Positions 33,547-43,149 of a stretch of 64,000 nt of DNA are shown here, one piece after another. The position numbers were made by a program, and so were the translations under genes. The DNA comes from Cellulophaga fucicola (GTDB lineage: Bacteria; Bacteroidota; Bacteroidia; Flavobacteriales; Flavobacteriaceae). The DNA lies in the NCBI RefSeq assembly GCF_900119145.1, contig NZ_FPIY01000001.1, positions 372,001-436,000 on the forward strand, written 5' to 3'. The notes under the pieces were generated by a model. It ran no database searches. It had not been told where the DNA came from and saw only the letters and a program-made list of their open reading frames with translations. Within the stretch, counting starts at the first letter, position 1; every line of letters starts with the position of its first letter.

Positions 33547-33604
33547 GTTTAATTAAAAAATTCCAATAAAGGCTTTAATAGCACAAAATTGGGGCAATAA
33601 AAGA

Positions 33605-34132
33605 ATGAAAAATAATTGGTATACCATATCGGTTTATTCTGAAAACAACGTAGGATTGTTAAACAGAATATCAGGCATATTTTTAAAAAGACACATTAAT
33701 ATAGAGGCTTTAAATGTTTCTAAATCAGAAATTAACAGCGTTTCTAAGTTTACTATTGTTGTGCATACTACAGAGCAATGGGTTATAAACATTGTGGGTC
33801 AGATTGAAAAACAAATAGAGGTCATAAAGGCATTTTATCATAATGATGATGATATAATTTACCAAGAGTCAGCTTTGTTTAAAATTAAATCAGATTTATT
33901 GTTTGATGAACGTGAGATTCAGAACATAATAAAAGAGAACAACTCACAAATAGTAACTGTAGCGCGTGACTTTTTTGTGCTTTCTAAATCTGGTAAAAGA
34001 GAAGAAATAAATAAAATGCATGAGCAACTAGAACCTTACGGAATAATGCAATTTGTACGTTCAGGTAGAATTGCAGTAAGTAAAGCAGAAATGCGTATTA
34101 GTAGCTTATTAGAAGAATTTCAACATAATTAA
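33605..34132 (+). CDS. ilvN: Acetolactate synthase, small regulatory subunit
   Basis: This 175-aa protein has an N-terminal ACT domain (about residues 4-75: YTISVYSENNVGLLNRISGIFLKRHINIEALNVS) that binds the feedback inhibitor valine, followed by the C-terminal domain that activates the large subunit (ending GIMQFVRSGRIAVSK). It follows ilvB and precedes ilvC by 46 bp. Confidence 0.95.
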   Translation: MKNNWYTISVYSENNVGLLNRISGIFLKRHINIEALNVSKSEINSVSKFTIVVHTTEQWVINIVGQIEKQIEVIKAFYHNDDDIIYQESALFKIKSDLLFDEREIQNIIKENNSQIVTVARDFFVLSKSGKREEINKMHEQLEPYGIMQFVRSGRIAVSKAEMRISSLLEEFQHN

Positions 34133-34178
34133 TTAATCATTCTCAGTATACGTATTGAGATAAAAAAGAGTACAGAAA

Positions 34179-35654
34179 ATGTCAAATTATTTTAACACCT
34201 TATCACTAAGAGACAAATTAACTCAGTTGGGTAAATGTAGATTTATGGATACTACAGAATTCTCTGATGGTGTAACAGCATTAAAAGGCAAAAAAATAGT
34301 AATTATTGGCTGTGGAGCTCAAGGCTTAAACCAAGGTTTAAATATGAGAGATTCTGGTTTAGATATTTCTTATGCTTTGCGTGATGCTGCTATACAAGAA
34401 AAAAGAGCATCGTTTAAAAATGCTTCAGAAAATGGTTTTACTGTAGGTAATTATAAAGAATTAGTGCCAACAGCAGATTTAGTAATTAACCTTACCCCAG
34501 ATAAGCAACATACAAATGTTGTAAATACAGTAATGCCGTTAATGAAAAATGGTGCAACATTATCTTATTCTCACGGCTTTAATATTGTTGAAGAAGGTAC
34601 ACAAGTACGTAAAGATTTAACTGTTATAATGGTGGCGCCTAAGTCTCCAGGATCAGAGGTTCGTGAAGAGTATAAAAGAGGTTTTGGTGTACCAACACTT
34701 ATTGCAGTTCACCCAGAGAACGATCCAGAAGGTAAAGGTTTAGCGCAAGCTAAAGCTTATGCAGCTGCTACAGGCGGACATAAAGCTGGTGTTTTAGAAT
34801 CTTCTTTTGTTGCAGAAGTAAAATCAGATTTAATGGGTGAGCAAACTATTTTATGTGGTTTGTTACAAACAGGTTCTATTCTTTGTTTTGATAAAATGGT
34901 AGCAGAAGGTGTAGATGCTGGATATGCTTCTAAATTAATACAATACGGATGGGAAACTGTTACAGAGGGTCTTAAATATGGTGGTATCACTAATATGATG
35001 GATCGTTTGTCTAACCCTGCTAAAATAAAAGCATTTGAGTTAGCTGAAGAGTTAAAAGATATTATGCGCCCATTATTTCAAAAACATATGGATGATATTA
35101 TGGAAGGCGAATTTTCTAAAACAATGATGGAAGATTGGGCTAATGGTGATAAAAACCTATTAGATTGGCGTGCTGCTACTGGTGAAACTGCTTTTGAAAA
35201 AACAGCTGCTGGTGACGTAGAAATTTCTGAACAAGAATTTTATGATAACGGTGTATTAATGATAGCTATGGTAAGAGCAGGTGTAGAACTTGCTTTTGAA
35301 GCTATGACAGATTCAGGTATTATTGAAGAGTCTGCATACTACGAATCTTTACATGAGACTCCGCTTATTGCCAATACAATTGCACGTAAAAAGTTATTTG
35401 AAATGAACAGAGTTATTTCTGATACTGCAGAATACGGTTGTTATTTATTTGATCATGCTTGTAAGCCTTTATTAAAAGACTTTATGGCCAAGGTAGATAC
35501 TTCTATTATTGGTAAACCATACGCTGCTGGTGCAGGCAATGGTGTAGATAATGCTAAATTAATTGCTGTAAACAAGGCATTAAGAGAGCATCCGGTAGAA
35601 ATTGTTGGTGCAAGATTAAGAGCGTCTATGACGGCAATGAAACCTATTGTATAA
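34179..35654 (+). CDS. ilvC: Ketol-acid reductoisomerase (class II, long form)
   Basis: At 491 aa it is the long plant/enterobacterial type (E. coli IlvC is also 491 aa) rather than the 330-aa class I enzyme. The NADPH-binding loop is [20 protein letters not shown]; metal-binding carboxylates occur in the duplicated knotted C-terminal domain (for example [15 protein letters not shown]). It isomerises and reduces acetolactate and acetohydroxybutyrate. It is the last gene before a strong terminator that separates it from ilvA. Confidence 0.97.
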   Translation: MSNYFNTLSLRDKLTQLGKCRFMDTTEFSDGVTALKGKKIVIIGCGAQGLNQGLNMRDSGLDISYALRDAAIQEKRASFKNASENGFTVGNYKELVPTADLVINLTPDKQHTNVVNTVMPLMKNGATLSYSHGFNIVEEGTQVRKDLTVIMVAPKSPGSEVREEYKRGFGVPTLIAVHPENDPEGKGLAQAKAYAAATGGHKAGVLESSFVAEVKSDLMGEQTILCGLLQTGSILCFDKMVAEGVDAGYASKLIQYGWETVTEGLKYGGITNMMDRLSNPAKIKAFELAEELKDIMRPLFQKHMDDIMEGEFSKTMMEDWANGDKNLLDWRAATGETAFEKTAAGDVEISEQEFYDNGVLMIAMVRAGVELAFEAMTDSGIIEESAYYESLHETPLIANTIARKKLFEMNRVISDTAEYGCYLFDHACKPLLKDFMAKVDTSIIGKPYAAGAGNGVDNAKLIAVNKALREHPVEIVGARLRASMTAMKPIV

Positions 35655-35674
35655 ACCAAACTAAACTATTCTAT

Positions 35675-35711
35675 AGCCTGCCTGGTTTCTTAGAAACTAG
35701 GCGGGTTTTTT
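35675..35711 (+). terminator. Strong intrinsic terminator between ilvC and ilvA
   Basis: CCTGCCTGGTTTC (35677-35689) pairs along all 13 positions (two G-U) with GAAACTAGGCGGG (35693-35705) around a 3-nt loop, followed by TTTTTT. It ends only 14-20 bp before the ilvA ATG, so ilvA depends on read-through or a start inside this element. Confidence 0.88.
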
Positions 35712-35724
35712 AATTTTATTTTCA

Positions 35725-36975
35725 ATGCATTATTTTCCAAATATAGAAGACATACGTAAAGCAGCTACTACAATAAGCGCAGTTGCAGATATAACCCCAT
35801 TACTAGAAAGTATTCGCTATTCTAAACTTTTTAATGCTTCCATTTTATTAAAAAGAGAAGATTTACACCGTGTAAGATCTTATAAGATTAGAGGTGCTTT
35901 TAATAAAATTAATTCATTATCTGCTGAAGAAAGAAAAAGAGGAGTTGTTTGTGCAAGTGCTGGCAACCACGCGCAAGGTGTAGCTTTTGCTTGTAATCAT
36001 TTAGGTATAAAAGGAACTATTTATATGCCTTCTGTTACGCCAAAACAAAAGGTAGAACAGACTGAAATGTTTGGAGGAGATTGGGTAACTATTGTTTTAC
36101 AAGGCGATACTTTTGACGATTCATCTAAAGCGGCTATTCAGTTTTGCGAGGAGCATAAAAAGGTATTTGTACACCCTTTTAACGATCCTAAAACAATTGA
36201 AGGTCAGGCTACAGTTGGACTAGAAGCTATTCATCAATCTAAAAAAGAAATAGATTATGTATTTGTTGCAATTGGAGGTGGTGGTTTAGCTGCCGGTTTA
36301 TGTGGTGTTTTTAAAGCTTTATCACCCAATACAAAAATAATTGGTGTAGAGCCTGCTGGTGCTCCTTCTATGAAAACAAGTATAGAAAACGGCGTAAATA
36401 CAGAACTTACACAAATAGATAAATTTGTAGATGGTGCTGCTGTACAACGTGTGGGCGATTTAACTTTTGAGATTTGTAAAGAGTATTTAGATGCTGTTAT
36501 TACAGTACCAGAGGGTAAAGTGTGTCAAACTATTTTAGATTTGTACAACAGAGATGCCATTGTAGTAGAACCTGCGGGTGCATTAACTATTTCTGCGTTA
36601 GACCAGTACGCTACAGAAATAGAAGGTAAAAACGTAGTTTGTATTGTTAGTGGTAGTAATAATGATATTACTAGAACTGCCGAGATTAAAGAACGTGCTC
36701 TCTTGTTTGCTAATTTAAAGCATTACTTTATTGTTCGTTTTCCGCAACGTCCAGGAGCTTTAAAAGAGTTTGTTGCAGAAATTTTAGGACCTACAGATGA
36801 TATTACTCATTTTGAATATTCTAAAAAATCTAGCAAAGAGAATGCACCTGCTATTGTTGGTATAGAACTAAAGAGCCCAGAAGATTTAGATCCGTTAATT
36901 AATAGAATGAAAGCCAATAATTTCTTTGGTGATTACTTAAATAATAAGCCCGATTTATTTCAATATCTAGTGTAA
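35725..36975 (+). CDS. ilvA: Threonine ammonia-lyase (biosynthetic threonine deaminase)
   Basis: This 416-aa PLP enzyme converts threonine to 2-ketobutyrate for isoleucine. The PLP lysine is in RSYKIRGAFNK, the phosphate-binding glycine loop in AIGGGGLAAGL, and SAGNHAQGVA is intact. A single ACT-like regulatory region occupies about 325-416 (YFIVRFPQRPGALKEFV), so it is a short allosteric form. It lies 70 bp after ilvC beyond a terminator. The cimA-type gene in the leu operon offers a second route to 2-ketobutyrate. Confidence 0.95.
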   Translation: MHYFPNIEDIRKAATTISAVADITPLLESIRYSKLFNASILLKREDLHRVRSYKIRGAFNKINSLSAEERKRGVVCASAGNHAQGVAFACNHLGIKGTIYMPSVTPKQKVEQTEMFGGDWVTIVLQGDTFDDSSKAAIQFCEEHKKVFVHPFNDPKTIEGQATVGLEAIHQSKKEIDYVFVAIGGGGLAAGLCGVFKALSPNTKIIGVEPAGAPSMKTSIENGVNTELTQIDKFVDGAAVQRVGDLTFEICKEYLDAVITVPEGKVCQTILDLYNRDAIVVEPAGALTISALDQYATEIEGKNVVCIVSGSNNDITRTAEIKERALLFANLKHYFIVRFPQRPGALKEFVAEILGPTDDITHFEYSKKSSKENAPAIVGIELKSPEDLDPLINRMKANNFFGDYLNNKPDLFQYLV

Positions 36976-37015
36976 ATAAAAACAATTTTACAGATTTTCA
37001 TTAAAAATCACAATT

Positions 37016-37027
37016 GAAAACGTTTTC
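37016..37027. promoter_or_regulatory. LacI-family-type operator GAAAACGTTTTC upstream of gapN
   Basis: A perfect 12-bp palindrome with the central CG step and flanking A/T runs typical of LacI/GalR-family operators, 103 bp before the gapN ATG. The cognate regulator is not in the window. Confidence 0.5.
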
Positions 37028-37129
37028 GTTGATTTGCAGCTAAATATAATGGATTATAAGCTTATTTATAAACATAAGATTTAGTAAATTCACTACTCAA
37101 GATAATAGTTTAGTCTTAAAATTGAAAAT

Positions 37130-38716
37130 ATGAGTGTAACTACAATACCACAAGAATATAAAATTACCGAGCTTATAGAACAAAAAGAATACTTAGTTGG
37201 TGGCGACTTAAAAAAATGGAGCGGACCAAGTACAGAAGTATTTTCTACAATTTCGTCTACAGAAGAATACAAACCAACATTGTTAGGTAGTATTCCAGAT
37301 ATGGGAGAAGAAGAAGCTTTAGATGCGTTAAATGCAGCTTTAAAAGCGTATGATCAAGGACAAGGAGCTTGGCCAACTATGCGCGTTAAAGAGCGTATAG
37401 ATTGTATGGAGAAGTTTGTAGACAAAATGGTTACTAAGCGAGATGAAGTTGTGAAACTTTTAATGTGGGAAATTGGTAAATCTCTTCCAGATTCTGAAAA
37501 GGAATTTGACCGTACAGTAATTTATATTAAAGATACAATTGAAGATTATAAGCAGTTAGATAGAGATGCTGCAAAGTTTCAAAAAAGTGATGGTGTTTAT
37601 GCACATATTCGCAGAGGGCCATTAGGGGTTGTTCTTTGTTTAGGACCTTATAATTATCCATTAAACGAGACATTTGCATTGCTTATTCCTGCAATAATAA
37701 TGGGGAATACCACAATATTTAAGCCTGCTAAACACGGTGTTTTATTAATTACGCCATTGTTAGAGGCTTTTCAATCATCATTCCCAAATGGTGTTGTAAA
37801 TATTATTTTTGGTAGAGGTAGAGCAGTAGCTAGCCCTATTATGAAAACAGGTAAGGTAGATGTACTTGCGCTAATAGGTAACAGTAAATCTGCTAATGCA
37901 TTACAAGATCAGCACCCAAAAAGTAATAGGTTGCGTTTGGTTTTAGGTTTAGAAGCTAAAAACCCCGCTATTATTTTACCAGATGCCGATTTAGATTTAA
38001 CTATAGATGAATGTATTGCTGGTACGTTATCTTTTAATGGTCAGCGTTGTACAGCTCTTAAAGTTGTTTATGTACACGAGAGTATTGCAGAAGAATTTAA
38101 CAAGCGTTTTGCGAAACGAGTAGACGAACTTAAGTTTGGTAACCCATGGGAAAATGGAGCAAAACTTACGCCATTACCAGAACCAAGTAAACCTGCATAT
38201 ATACAAGAACTTATAGATGATGCTACAGCAAAAGGAGCATCAATCTTAAATGCAAAAGGCGGAGAGACTACAGATAATTATATTTGGCCAGCAGTATTAT
38301 ACCCTGTTACTAAAGATATGCGTGTGTACCAAGAAGAGCAATTTGGACCAGTAGTGCCAATTGTTTCTTTTAGTAATATAGAAGAACCTTTAGATGATAT
38401 GGCTGCGTCTAATTACGGGCAGCAAGTAAGTTTATTTGGTAAGGATGTGTATACATTGGCACCGTTAATAGATACATTAGTAAACTTAGTTTGTAGAGTA
38501 AACTTAAACAGTTCTTGTCAAAGAGGACCAGACGTTTACCCATTTACAGGTCGTAAAGATTCTGCACAAGCAACATTAAGTGTGCACGATGCTTTACGTT
38601 CTTTCTCTGTACGTACTTTTGTTGCGTCTAAAGACAACGATATTAATAACGAAATTATAGAACAATTATTAGAGACTAGATTATCTAACTTTATTAGTAC
38701 AGATTATATTTTATAG
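37130..38716 (+). CDS. gapN: NADP-dependent glyceraldehyde-3-phosphate dehydrogenase (non-phosphorylating)
   Basis: This 528-aa aldehyde-dehydrogenase-fold enzyme oxidises glyceraldehyde-3-phosphate to 3-phosphoglycerate with NADPH formation. The catalytic cysteine is in [14 protein letters not shown] and the general base glutamate in [13 protein letters not shown]. The substrate-loop motifs [18 protein letters not shown] and [21 protein letters not shown] are characteristic of GapN rather than other ALDHs. It is monocistronic, with a LacI-type operator upstream and a terminator behind. Confidence 0.92.
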   Translation: MSVTTIPQEYKITELIEQKEYLVGGDLKKWSGPSTEVFSTISSTEEYKPTLLGSIPDMGEEEALDALNAALKAYDQGQGAWPTMRVKERIDCMEKFVDKMVTKRDEVVKLLMWEIGKSLPDSEKEFDRTVIYIKDTIEDYKQLDRDAAKFQKSDGVYAHIRRGPLGVVLCLGPYNYPLNETFALLIPAIIMGNTTIFKPAKHGVLLITPLLEAFQSSFPNGVVNIIFGRGRAVASPIMKTGKVDVLALIGNSKSANALQDQHPKSNRLRLVLGLEAKNPAIILPDADLDLTIDECIAGTLSFNGQRCTALKVVYVHESIAEEFNKRFAKRVDELKFGNPWENGAKLTPLPEPSKPAYIQELIDDATAKGASILNAKGGETTDNYIWPAVLYPVTKDMRVYQEEQFGPVVPIVSFSNIEEPLDDMAASNYGQQVSLFGKDVYTLAPLIDTLVNLVCRVNLNSSCQRGPDVYPFTGRKDSAQATLSVHDALRSFSVRTFVASKDNDINNEIIEQLLETRLSNFISTDYIL

Positions 38717-38739
38717 TACTATAATTTAAGAAGTATAAA

Positions 38740-38773
38740 AATCCTCTCAATTAATTTTGAGAGGATTTTTTTT
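38740..38773. terminator. Terminator overlapping the 3' end of the convergent gene
   Basis: AATCCTCTCAA (38740-38750), 6-nt loop, TTGAGAGGATT (38757-38767), then T8. It serves gapN; the last codons and stop of the minus-strand gene are inside the hairpin. Confidence 0.88.
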
Positions 38774-39389
38774 CACAGTTTTTCATTATTTTTTCAGCTC
38801 TGTCTAATCCGCTGTAAGGATAAAATTTAATTGTTTGCTCTTCTTTTTTAAATAATTCTACAGCTTTTTTTACATCTTTACAAAATGGCTCTAATGGTTG
38901 TCCAAAAAACTTAGCTGCTCCCATATCCCATTCTGCTTTACTTAAAATTACTCTTGGGTTATTTGGTGCAAGTGCTAATGCTTTGTTATATATGGCAACG
39001 TTTTTACCAGATAATGTCATTCCATATTTTTGTCCGTCAAAAGCAATATATGCTGTGTTTAATAAAGCGTAAGACATTAATATTTCAGGATTGTTTTCAG
39101 ATAGTTTGTCAGCAGCATCTAAAAATGTTTTTGCTTTGTTTAGTTTAGCAGTTAATACGGCTTCATCCTTAACACCAAACGCACTTATAATTTCTACGGT
39201 AGCAGCATAATACGGTGGTAGCCAATTTTCTTTTTCTGCCGTAGAAATACGCTCAAAAATTTGTACTGCTTCTATGTTCTTTTTGTTTTTCCATAACTCA
39301 AATGCTTTGGTCATTCCTTTTTCATATTGTGTTTGTGCAGTTACACTTGCTACACATACAAAGGCTACTAATAATGCTAACTTTTTCAT
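38751..39389 (-). CDS. Secreted TPR-like protein of unknown function
   Basis: The start is the ATG at 39389 (212 aa, MKKLALLVAFVCVASVTAQ), which begins a clear signal peptide; upstream in-frame ATGs would bury it. The mature protein is all-helical, with TPR-like pairs (EKGMTKAFELWKNKKNIEAVQIFERIS; YNKALALAPNNPRVILSKAEWDMG). It probably acts as a periplasmic scaffold. It is followed by a terminator and lies 110 bp downstream of the TonB receptor gene's stop on the same strand, so linkage is possible but weak. Confidence 0.78.
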   Translation of the reverse strand: MKKLALLVAFVCVASVTAQTQYEKGMTKAFELWKNKKNIEAVQIFERISTAEKENWLPPYYAATVEIISAFGVKDEAVLTAKLNKAKTFLDAADKLSENNPEILMSYALLNTAYIAFDGQKYGMTLSGKNVAIYNKALALAPNNPRVILSKAEWDMGAAKFFGQPLEPFCKDVKKAVELFKKEEQTIKFYPYSGLDRAEKIMKNCEKKSSQN

Positions 39390-39499
39390 TTTATTAAATT
39401 TTATGTTGTTGTTTATTGCTTTTTCAAATATCATAACCTTTGGTTGGTTATGCATTTTTAAGTTACTCAGTTGTTACTTTTAGTTTCTGAAACGTAGAT

Positions 39500-41656
39500 T
39501 TATAAATTATCTAGTTGATTGTCTTTTTTATTATCACTTATAGTCCAAAAGAAACCAACAAAAAAGAAGCGATCTGCAGCTGGTCTAATAGTTCTACTCT
39601 CAAAAACACCATTAGAATTAGATTGGTTTTTAAATTGATATCCGTTTATATTTTGCGTGCCAAAAACATTGCTAACAGAGAAGTATAGTATTTTTTGCTG
39701 ACTAATTAAATACGCCCAATTTGCATTTACAGCGTTGTAGTTTTTTGCTTTACTATTTAAAAAACCATTTTTATTTGGGTCTGTATAGTTACGCCCAGAA
39801 GCAAAATTATAGCTTAAACCAACCTGACTTTTTAAATTACTTATAAAGTGTTTTATAACTACAGAAGCATTGTGTTGCGATGCAAAACTTGGTGTAGCTT
39901 TGGTTGGGTAATTTTTGTAATCTCGTTCTGTATCTAAATACGAGTAAGACACCCAGTATTCTGTGTTTTTAATAGTTTTATTATCTCTCCAAAATAAGTC
40001 TAAGCCCTTTGCAAAACCAGCACCATTATTACTATAGTTTGCTGTTGGTAGTGGTTGTTCTGTATTGTATTTTACTAAGTTGTTATAGTCTTTGTAATAA
40101 GCTTCAGCCCTAAATATTTGCTTGTTTTTTACATACTGATAATTGGCAATTAGATGTGATGTATTTTCTGCTGAAAAATTGGTATTAAATTTTAAATATT
40201 CATTTCTAGGATTTTGGTAAAATTGCCCATATGCTAATGAAACTTGAGAGTTAGCGCCAGATTTGTATGCTATAGAAGCTCTAGGTGACGCGGTAAACTC
40301 ATTTAATAAGCTAGAATACTCACCGCGTAAACCAATATTTGCAGCCAATTTTTTAGAAAAGAAAATATTTGCTTCTGCAAAAGACGCAGTAATGTTGTTA
40401 TTAAATGTATAATTATAAGTATCCTCATTTAATGCAGTATAGTCTTCATTGAAATTGGTAATAAAATATTCTGCTCCAAAATTTAAACGAAATCTACTGT
40501 TGTAAAACTTACTTAACTTTAATTTTAAATGAGCAGCATTTTCTGTGTCTTGTACAGTATTGTCTATAATATCTAAATCAGAATAATCATTAGCGTAAGA
40601 CAAGCCAGTTTGTATGCTCCAATCATTTTTAAAAAAGTCTTTATAGGATGTATTAAAGTATAAATTTCTATTTTTCATACCAAAGCGTATGCCTTCTTGT
40701 ATATTTATGTCCTCTTGTGTTACATCAAAATTTACAGTGCTAAAAGCTCCATATAACTTAAGTAAACCATTATTATTAATTTTATGTCTGTATACAGCTT
40801 CACCACCAAAAGATTGTACAGGTTTATGCCACTCATTATTATCTGGGTAAAGCTCTTGGTACGGTTTTAAATTTATGTATGATGCATTTATACTAAGTGA
40901 GTTTTTTTTCCATTTTTGAGTGTTTCCAATACCAGCGCCTACTGTCATTAAAGATATGTCTGTACGTTCCTCCTCCGGCTCATCAATACTATTTAAAAGT
41001 AAAACACTAGATAATGCTTGTCCGTATTCAGCAGAATATCCGCCAGTAGAAAAAGTAATTCCTTTAAATAAAAAAGGAGATAATCTGCCACGTGTAGGTA
41101 TGTTATTGGCTGTAGGTGAGTAAGGACTAAATACGCGCATACCGTCTACAAAAATTTGGGTTTCTTCAGCATCTCCACCGCGAACAAATAAACGACCGTC
41201 TTCTGCAACGTTAGATGTGCCAGGTAGTGTTTGTAGCGCACCAATAAAATCGCCCATTGCACCAGCAGTAGTAACAATATCTAAAGGTTTTAGCGCTGTA
41301 ACTTTCGCATTTTCTCCTGCCTTAAATGAGCCTGCATTTACAATTACAGCATCTAAAGTATTTACGTCTTCTTTAAGTTTTATGGTTATATTTTTTAAGT
41401 TTTTAACCAAGTCAGTTAAGTGGTACGTTTCAAAAGAAATAAACGAAACTATTAAAGTTTGTTCTCCTGTTTCTTCTGTGGTAAATGTAAATGTTCCATT
41501 GTCTATAGTTGCTGTACCATCATAAGTGCCATCTAAATAAACGTTGGCACCACCAATAGGGAGGCCTTTATTATCTGTTACTTTTCCAGAAATGGTGGTT
41601 TGTGCAGTTAGCGATAACTGAGTTAGTATAAATAATAAGAAAAGAAACTGTTTCAT
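39500..41656 (-). CDS. TonB-dependent receptor
   Basis: This 718-aa outer-membrane receptor has a signal peptide (1-18, ending SLTAQ), a carboxypeptidase-regulatory-like domain (about 20-95: ISGKVTDNKGLPIGGANVYLDG), a plug (about 100-210: LPGTSNVAEDGRLFVRGGDAEETQIFVDGMRV) and a barrel ending in the aromatic FFWTI region. It is shorter than SusC and has no SusD partner, so it more resembles a siderophore/metal-type receptor. The substrate is not evident. Confidence 0.9.
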   Translation of the reverse strand: MKQFLFLLFILTQLSLTAQTTISGKVTDNKGLPIGGANVYLDGTYDGTATIDNGTFTFTTEETGEQTLIVSFISFETYHLTDLVKNLKNITIKLKEDVNTLDAVIVNAGSFKAGENAKVTALKPLDIVTTAGAMGDFIGALQTLPGTSNVAEDGRLFVRGGDAEETQIFVDGMRVFSPYSPTANNIPTRGRLSPFLFKGITFSTGGYSAEYGQALSSVLLLNSIDEPEEERTDISLMTVGAGIGNTQKWKKNSLSINASYINLKPYQELYPDNNEWHKPVQSFGGEAVYRHKINNNGLLKLYGAFSTVNFDVTQEDINIQEGIRFGMKNRNLYFNTSYKDFFKNDWSIQTGLSYANDYSDLDIIDNTVQDTENAAHLKLKLSKFYNSRFRLNFGAEYFITNFNEDYTALNEDTYNYTFNNNITASFAEANIFFSKKLAANIGLRGEYSSLLNEFTASPRASIAYKSGANSQVSLAYGQFYQNPRNEYLKFNTNFSAENTSHLIANYQYVKNKQIFRAEAYYKDYNNLVKYNTEQPLPTANYSNNGAGFAKGLDLFWRDNKTIKNTEYWVSYSYLDTERDYKNYPTKATPSFASQHNASVVIKHFISNLKSQVGLSYNFASGRNYTDPNKNGFLNSKAKNYNAVNANWAYLISQQKILYFSVSNVFGTQNINGYQFKNQSNSNGVFESRTIRPAADRFFFVGFFWTISDNKKDNQLDNL

Positions 41657-41805
41657 TTTAATAAGGTTTATTATTGTTTTAGATTGATGCTACAAATGTG
41701 ACCTAGTTTGCAGTGTTTTGATAAAAAGAAATACCCAATTGTAGAATTTTACAGACCAACTGTTTTTTATACATTAATTAACATAAATGTGTTAATTCTG
41801 TAGTG

Positions 41806-41834
41806 TTGTTTCGGTAGTAATCTAGTTACCTTTG
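41806..41834 (+). promoter_or_regulatory. Promoter of the MFS transporter gene (TTG-N18-TACCTTTG)
   Basis: A TTG -33 element (41806-41808), 18-bp spacer and exact -7 element TACCTTTG (41827-41834) match the Bacteroidota consensus. It lies 55 bp before the transporter ATG. Confidence 0.65.
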
Positions 41835-41889
41835 TACGCTTGTTTATGATTGAATTGTAGTCTAATTTATTTAGAAAGAAGTAGAAAAA

Positions 41890-43080
41890 ATGAGCGCTAA
41901 GAAAATGAATAAAAAAGCATTAATTGCTTTAGCTATTGGGGGGTTTGGTATTGGAATGACAGAGTTTGTTATTATGGGTATTTTACCAGATGTAGCAATA
42001 GCATTAAAGATAACTATACCGCAAGCAGGACATTTTATAGCTGCATATGCTTTAGGAGTTGTAATTGGTGCGCCAATATTATCTACAATTGGTAGCAAAT
42101 GGCCATCTCATAAAATGTTATTGGCTTTAATGCTTTGGTTTACTGTTTTTAATACACTTTCTGCTTTCTCGGAGAGTTACTCTAGTTTGCTAATTTTTAG
42201 ATTTTTATCTGGTCTTCCTCACGGTGCTTTTTTTGGTATTGGGGCAGTGGTTGCTGGTAAATTAGCAACACCAGGTAAAGAACCACAAGCAATGGCAATT
42301 ATGTTTGCAGGTCTTACTGTTGCAAATGTAATTGGTGTACCTATAGGTACTTATTTTGGGCATCATTTTAGCTGGAATGTAGCTTTTATGATGGTAGGTG
42401 TTGTTGGTATTATGGCTATGTTAGGTGTTTACTTTTGGATGCCAAAATTGCCTCCATCATCATCAGAAAATGTAAAAAAAGATTTTCAGATTTTTAAACG
42501 ATTAGAACTTTGGGTTCTTATTTTGTTAACTACAGTGGGTACAGGTGGCTTTTTTGCTTGGTATAGTTATATAGCGCCATTAATTACAGACGTATCTAAA
42601 TACCCTGAATATATGATTGGTTATGCTATGATTTTAGCAGGATTAGGAATGGTTGCGGGTAATTTTTTAGGAGCAAAATTAACAGAGAGGTTATCGCCAA
42701 TGAGAGCCGTAATTACAAGTTTAGGTCTAATGGCTTTAGCTTTAGTAATTAATGCTTCTTTTGCAGCTAATCCCGTTTTAGTTTTAGTCTTAACTTTTGT
42801 AATTGGAGCAATATCTTTTAGTGTAGTTACACCATTACAAATGGCAATTATAAATGCATCCAAAGGATCAGAAATGTTAGGTTCTTCTATGAACCAAAGT
42901 GCATTTAATATGGGTAATGCATCCGGAGCTTATTTAGCTGGTTTGCCAATAGCAATGGGGTATAGTGTTATATCTTCTAGTTATGTTGGTGCTATTTTAG
43001 CCGGTACAGGTGCTTTAATTGCTGTTGGTATTGTTTTAAGTAGAAAAAGAAAAAAGAAAGCAAATAGCTCCAATCAATAA
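41890..43080 (+). CDS. MFS transporter, drug:H+ antiporter-1 (AraJ/YdhP-like) family
   Basis: This 396-aa protein has 12 predicted membrane helices. The N-terminus GGFGIGMTEFVIMGILPDVA is the signature of the AraJ/YdhP/NepI-type exporters. Between helices 2 and 3 the usual MFS motif reads GSKWPSHKMLL, and the basic C-terminal tail is cytoplasmic. It probably exports sugars, purines or drugs; specificity is not visible. It is a single gene with its own promoter. Confidence 0.88.
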   Translation: MSAKKMNKKALIALAIGGFGIGMTEFVIMGILPDVAIALKITIPQAGHFIAAYALGVVIGAPILSTIGSKWPSHKMLLALMLWFTVFNTLSAFSESYSSLLIFRFLSGLPHGAFFGIGAVVAGKLATPGKEPQAMAIMFAGLTVANVIGVPIGTYFGHHFSWNVAFMMVGVVGIMAMLGVYFWMPKLPPSSSENVKKDFQIFKRLELWVLILLTTVGTGGFFAWYSYIAPLITDVSKYPEYMIGYAMILAGLGMVAGNFLGAKLTERLSPMRAVITSLGLMALALVINASFAANPVLVLVLTFVIGAISFSVVTPLQMAIINASKGSEMLGSSMNQSAFNMGNASGAYLAGLPIAMGYSVISSSYVGAILAGTGALIAVGIVLSRKRKKKANSSNQ

Positions 43081-43149
43081 TTAGTAGGGTAATTTTATCT
43101 TGTCAAGCTTGTTTTTTATTTCTAGTTTAGTTTGATATAAAACTAACCA

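Noticed and set aside
30054..36975. Possible horizontal transfer of the ilv genes.
   Set aside because: They are full-length, ordinary flavobacterial-type enzymes with composition like the surrounding housekeeping genes.
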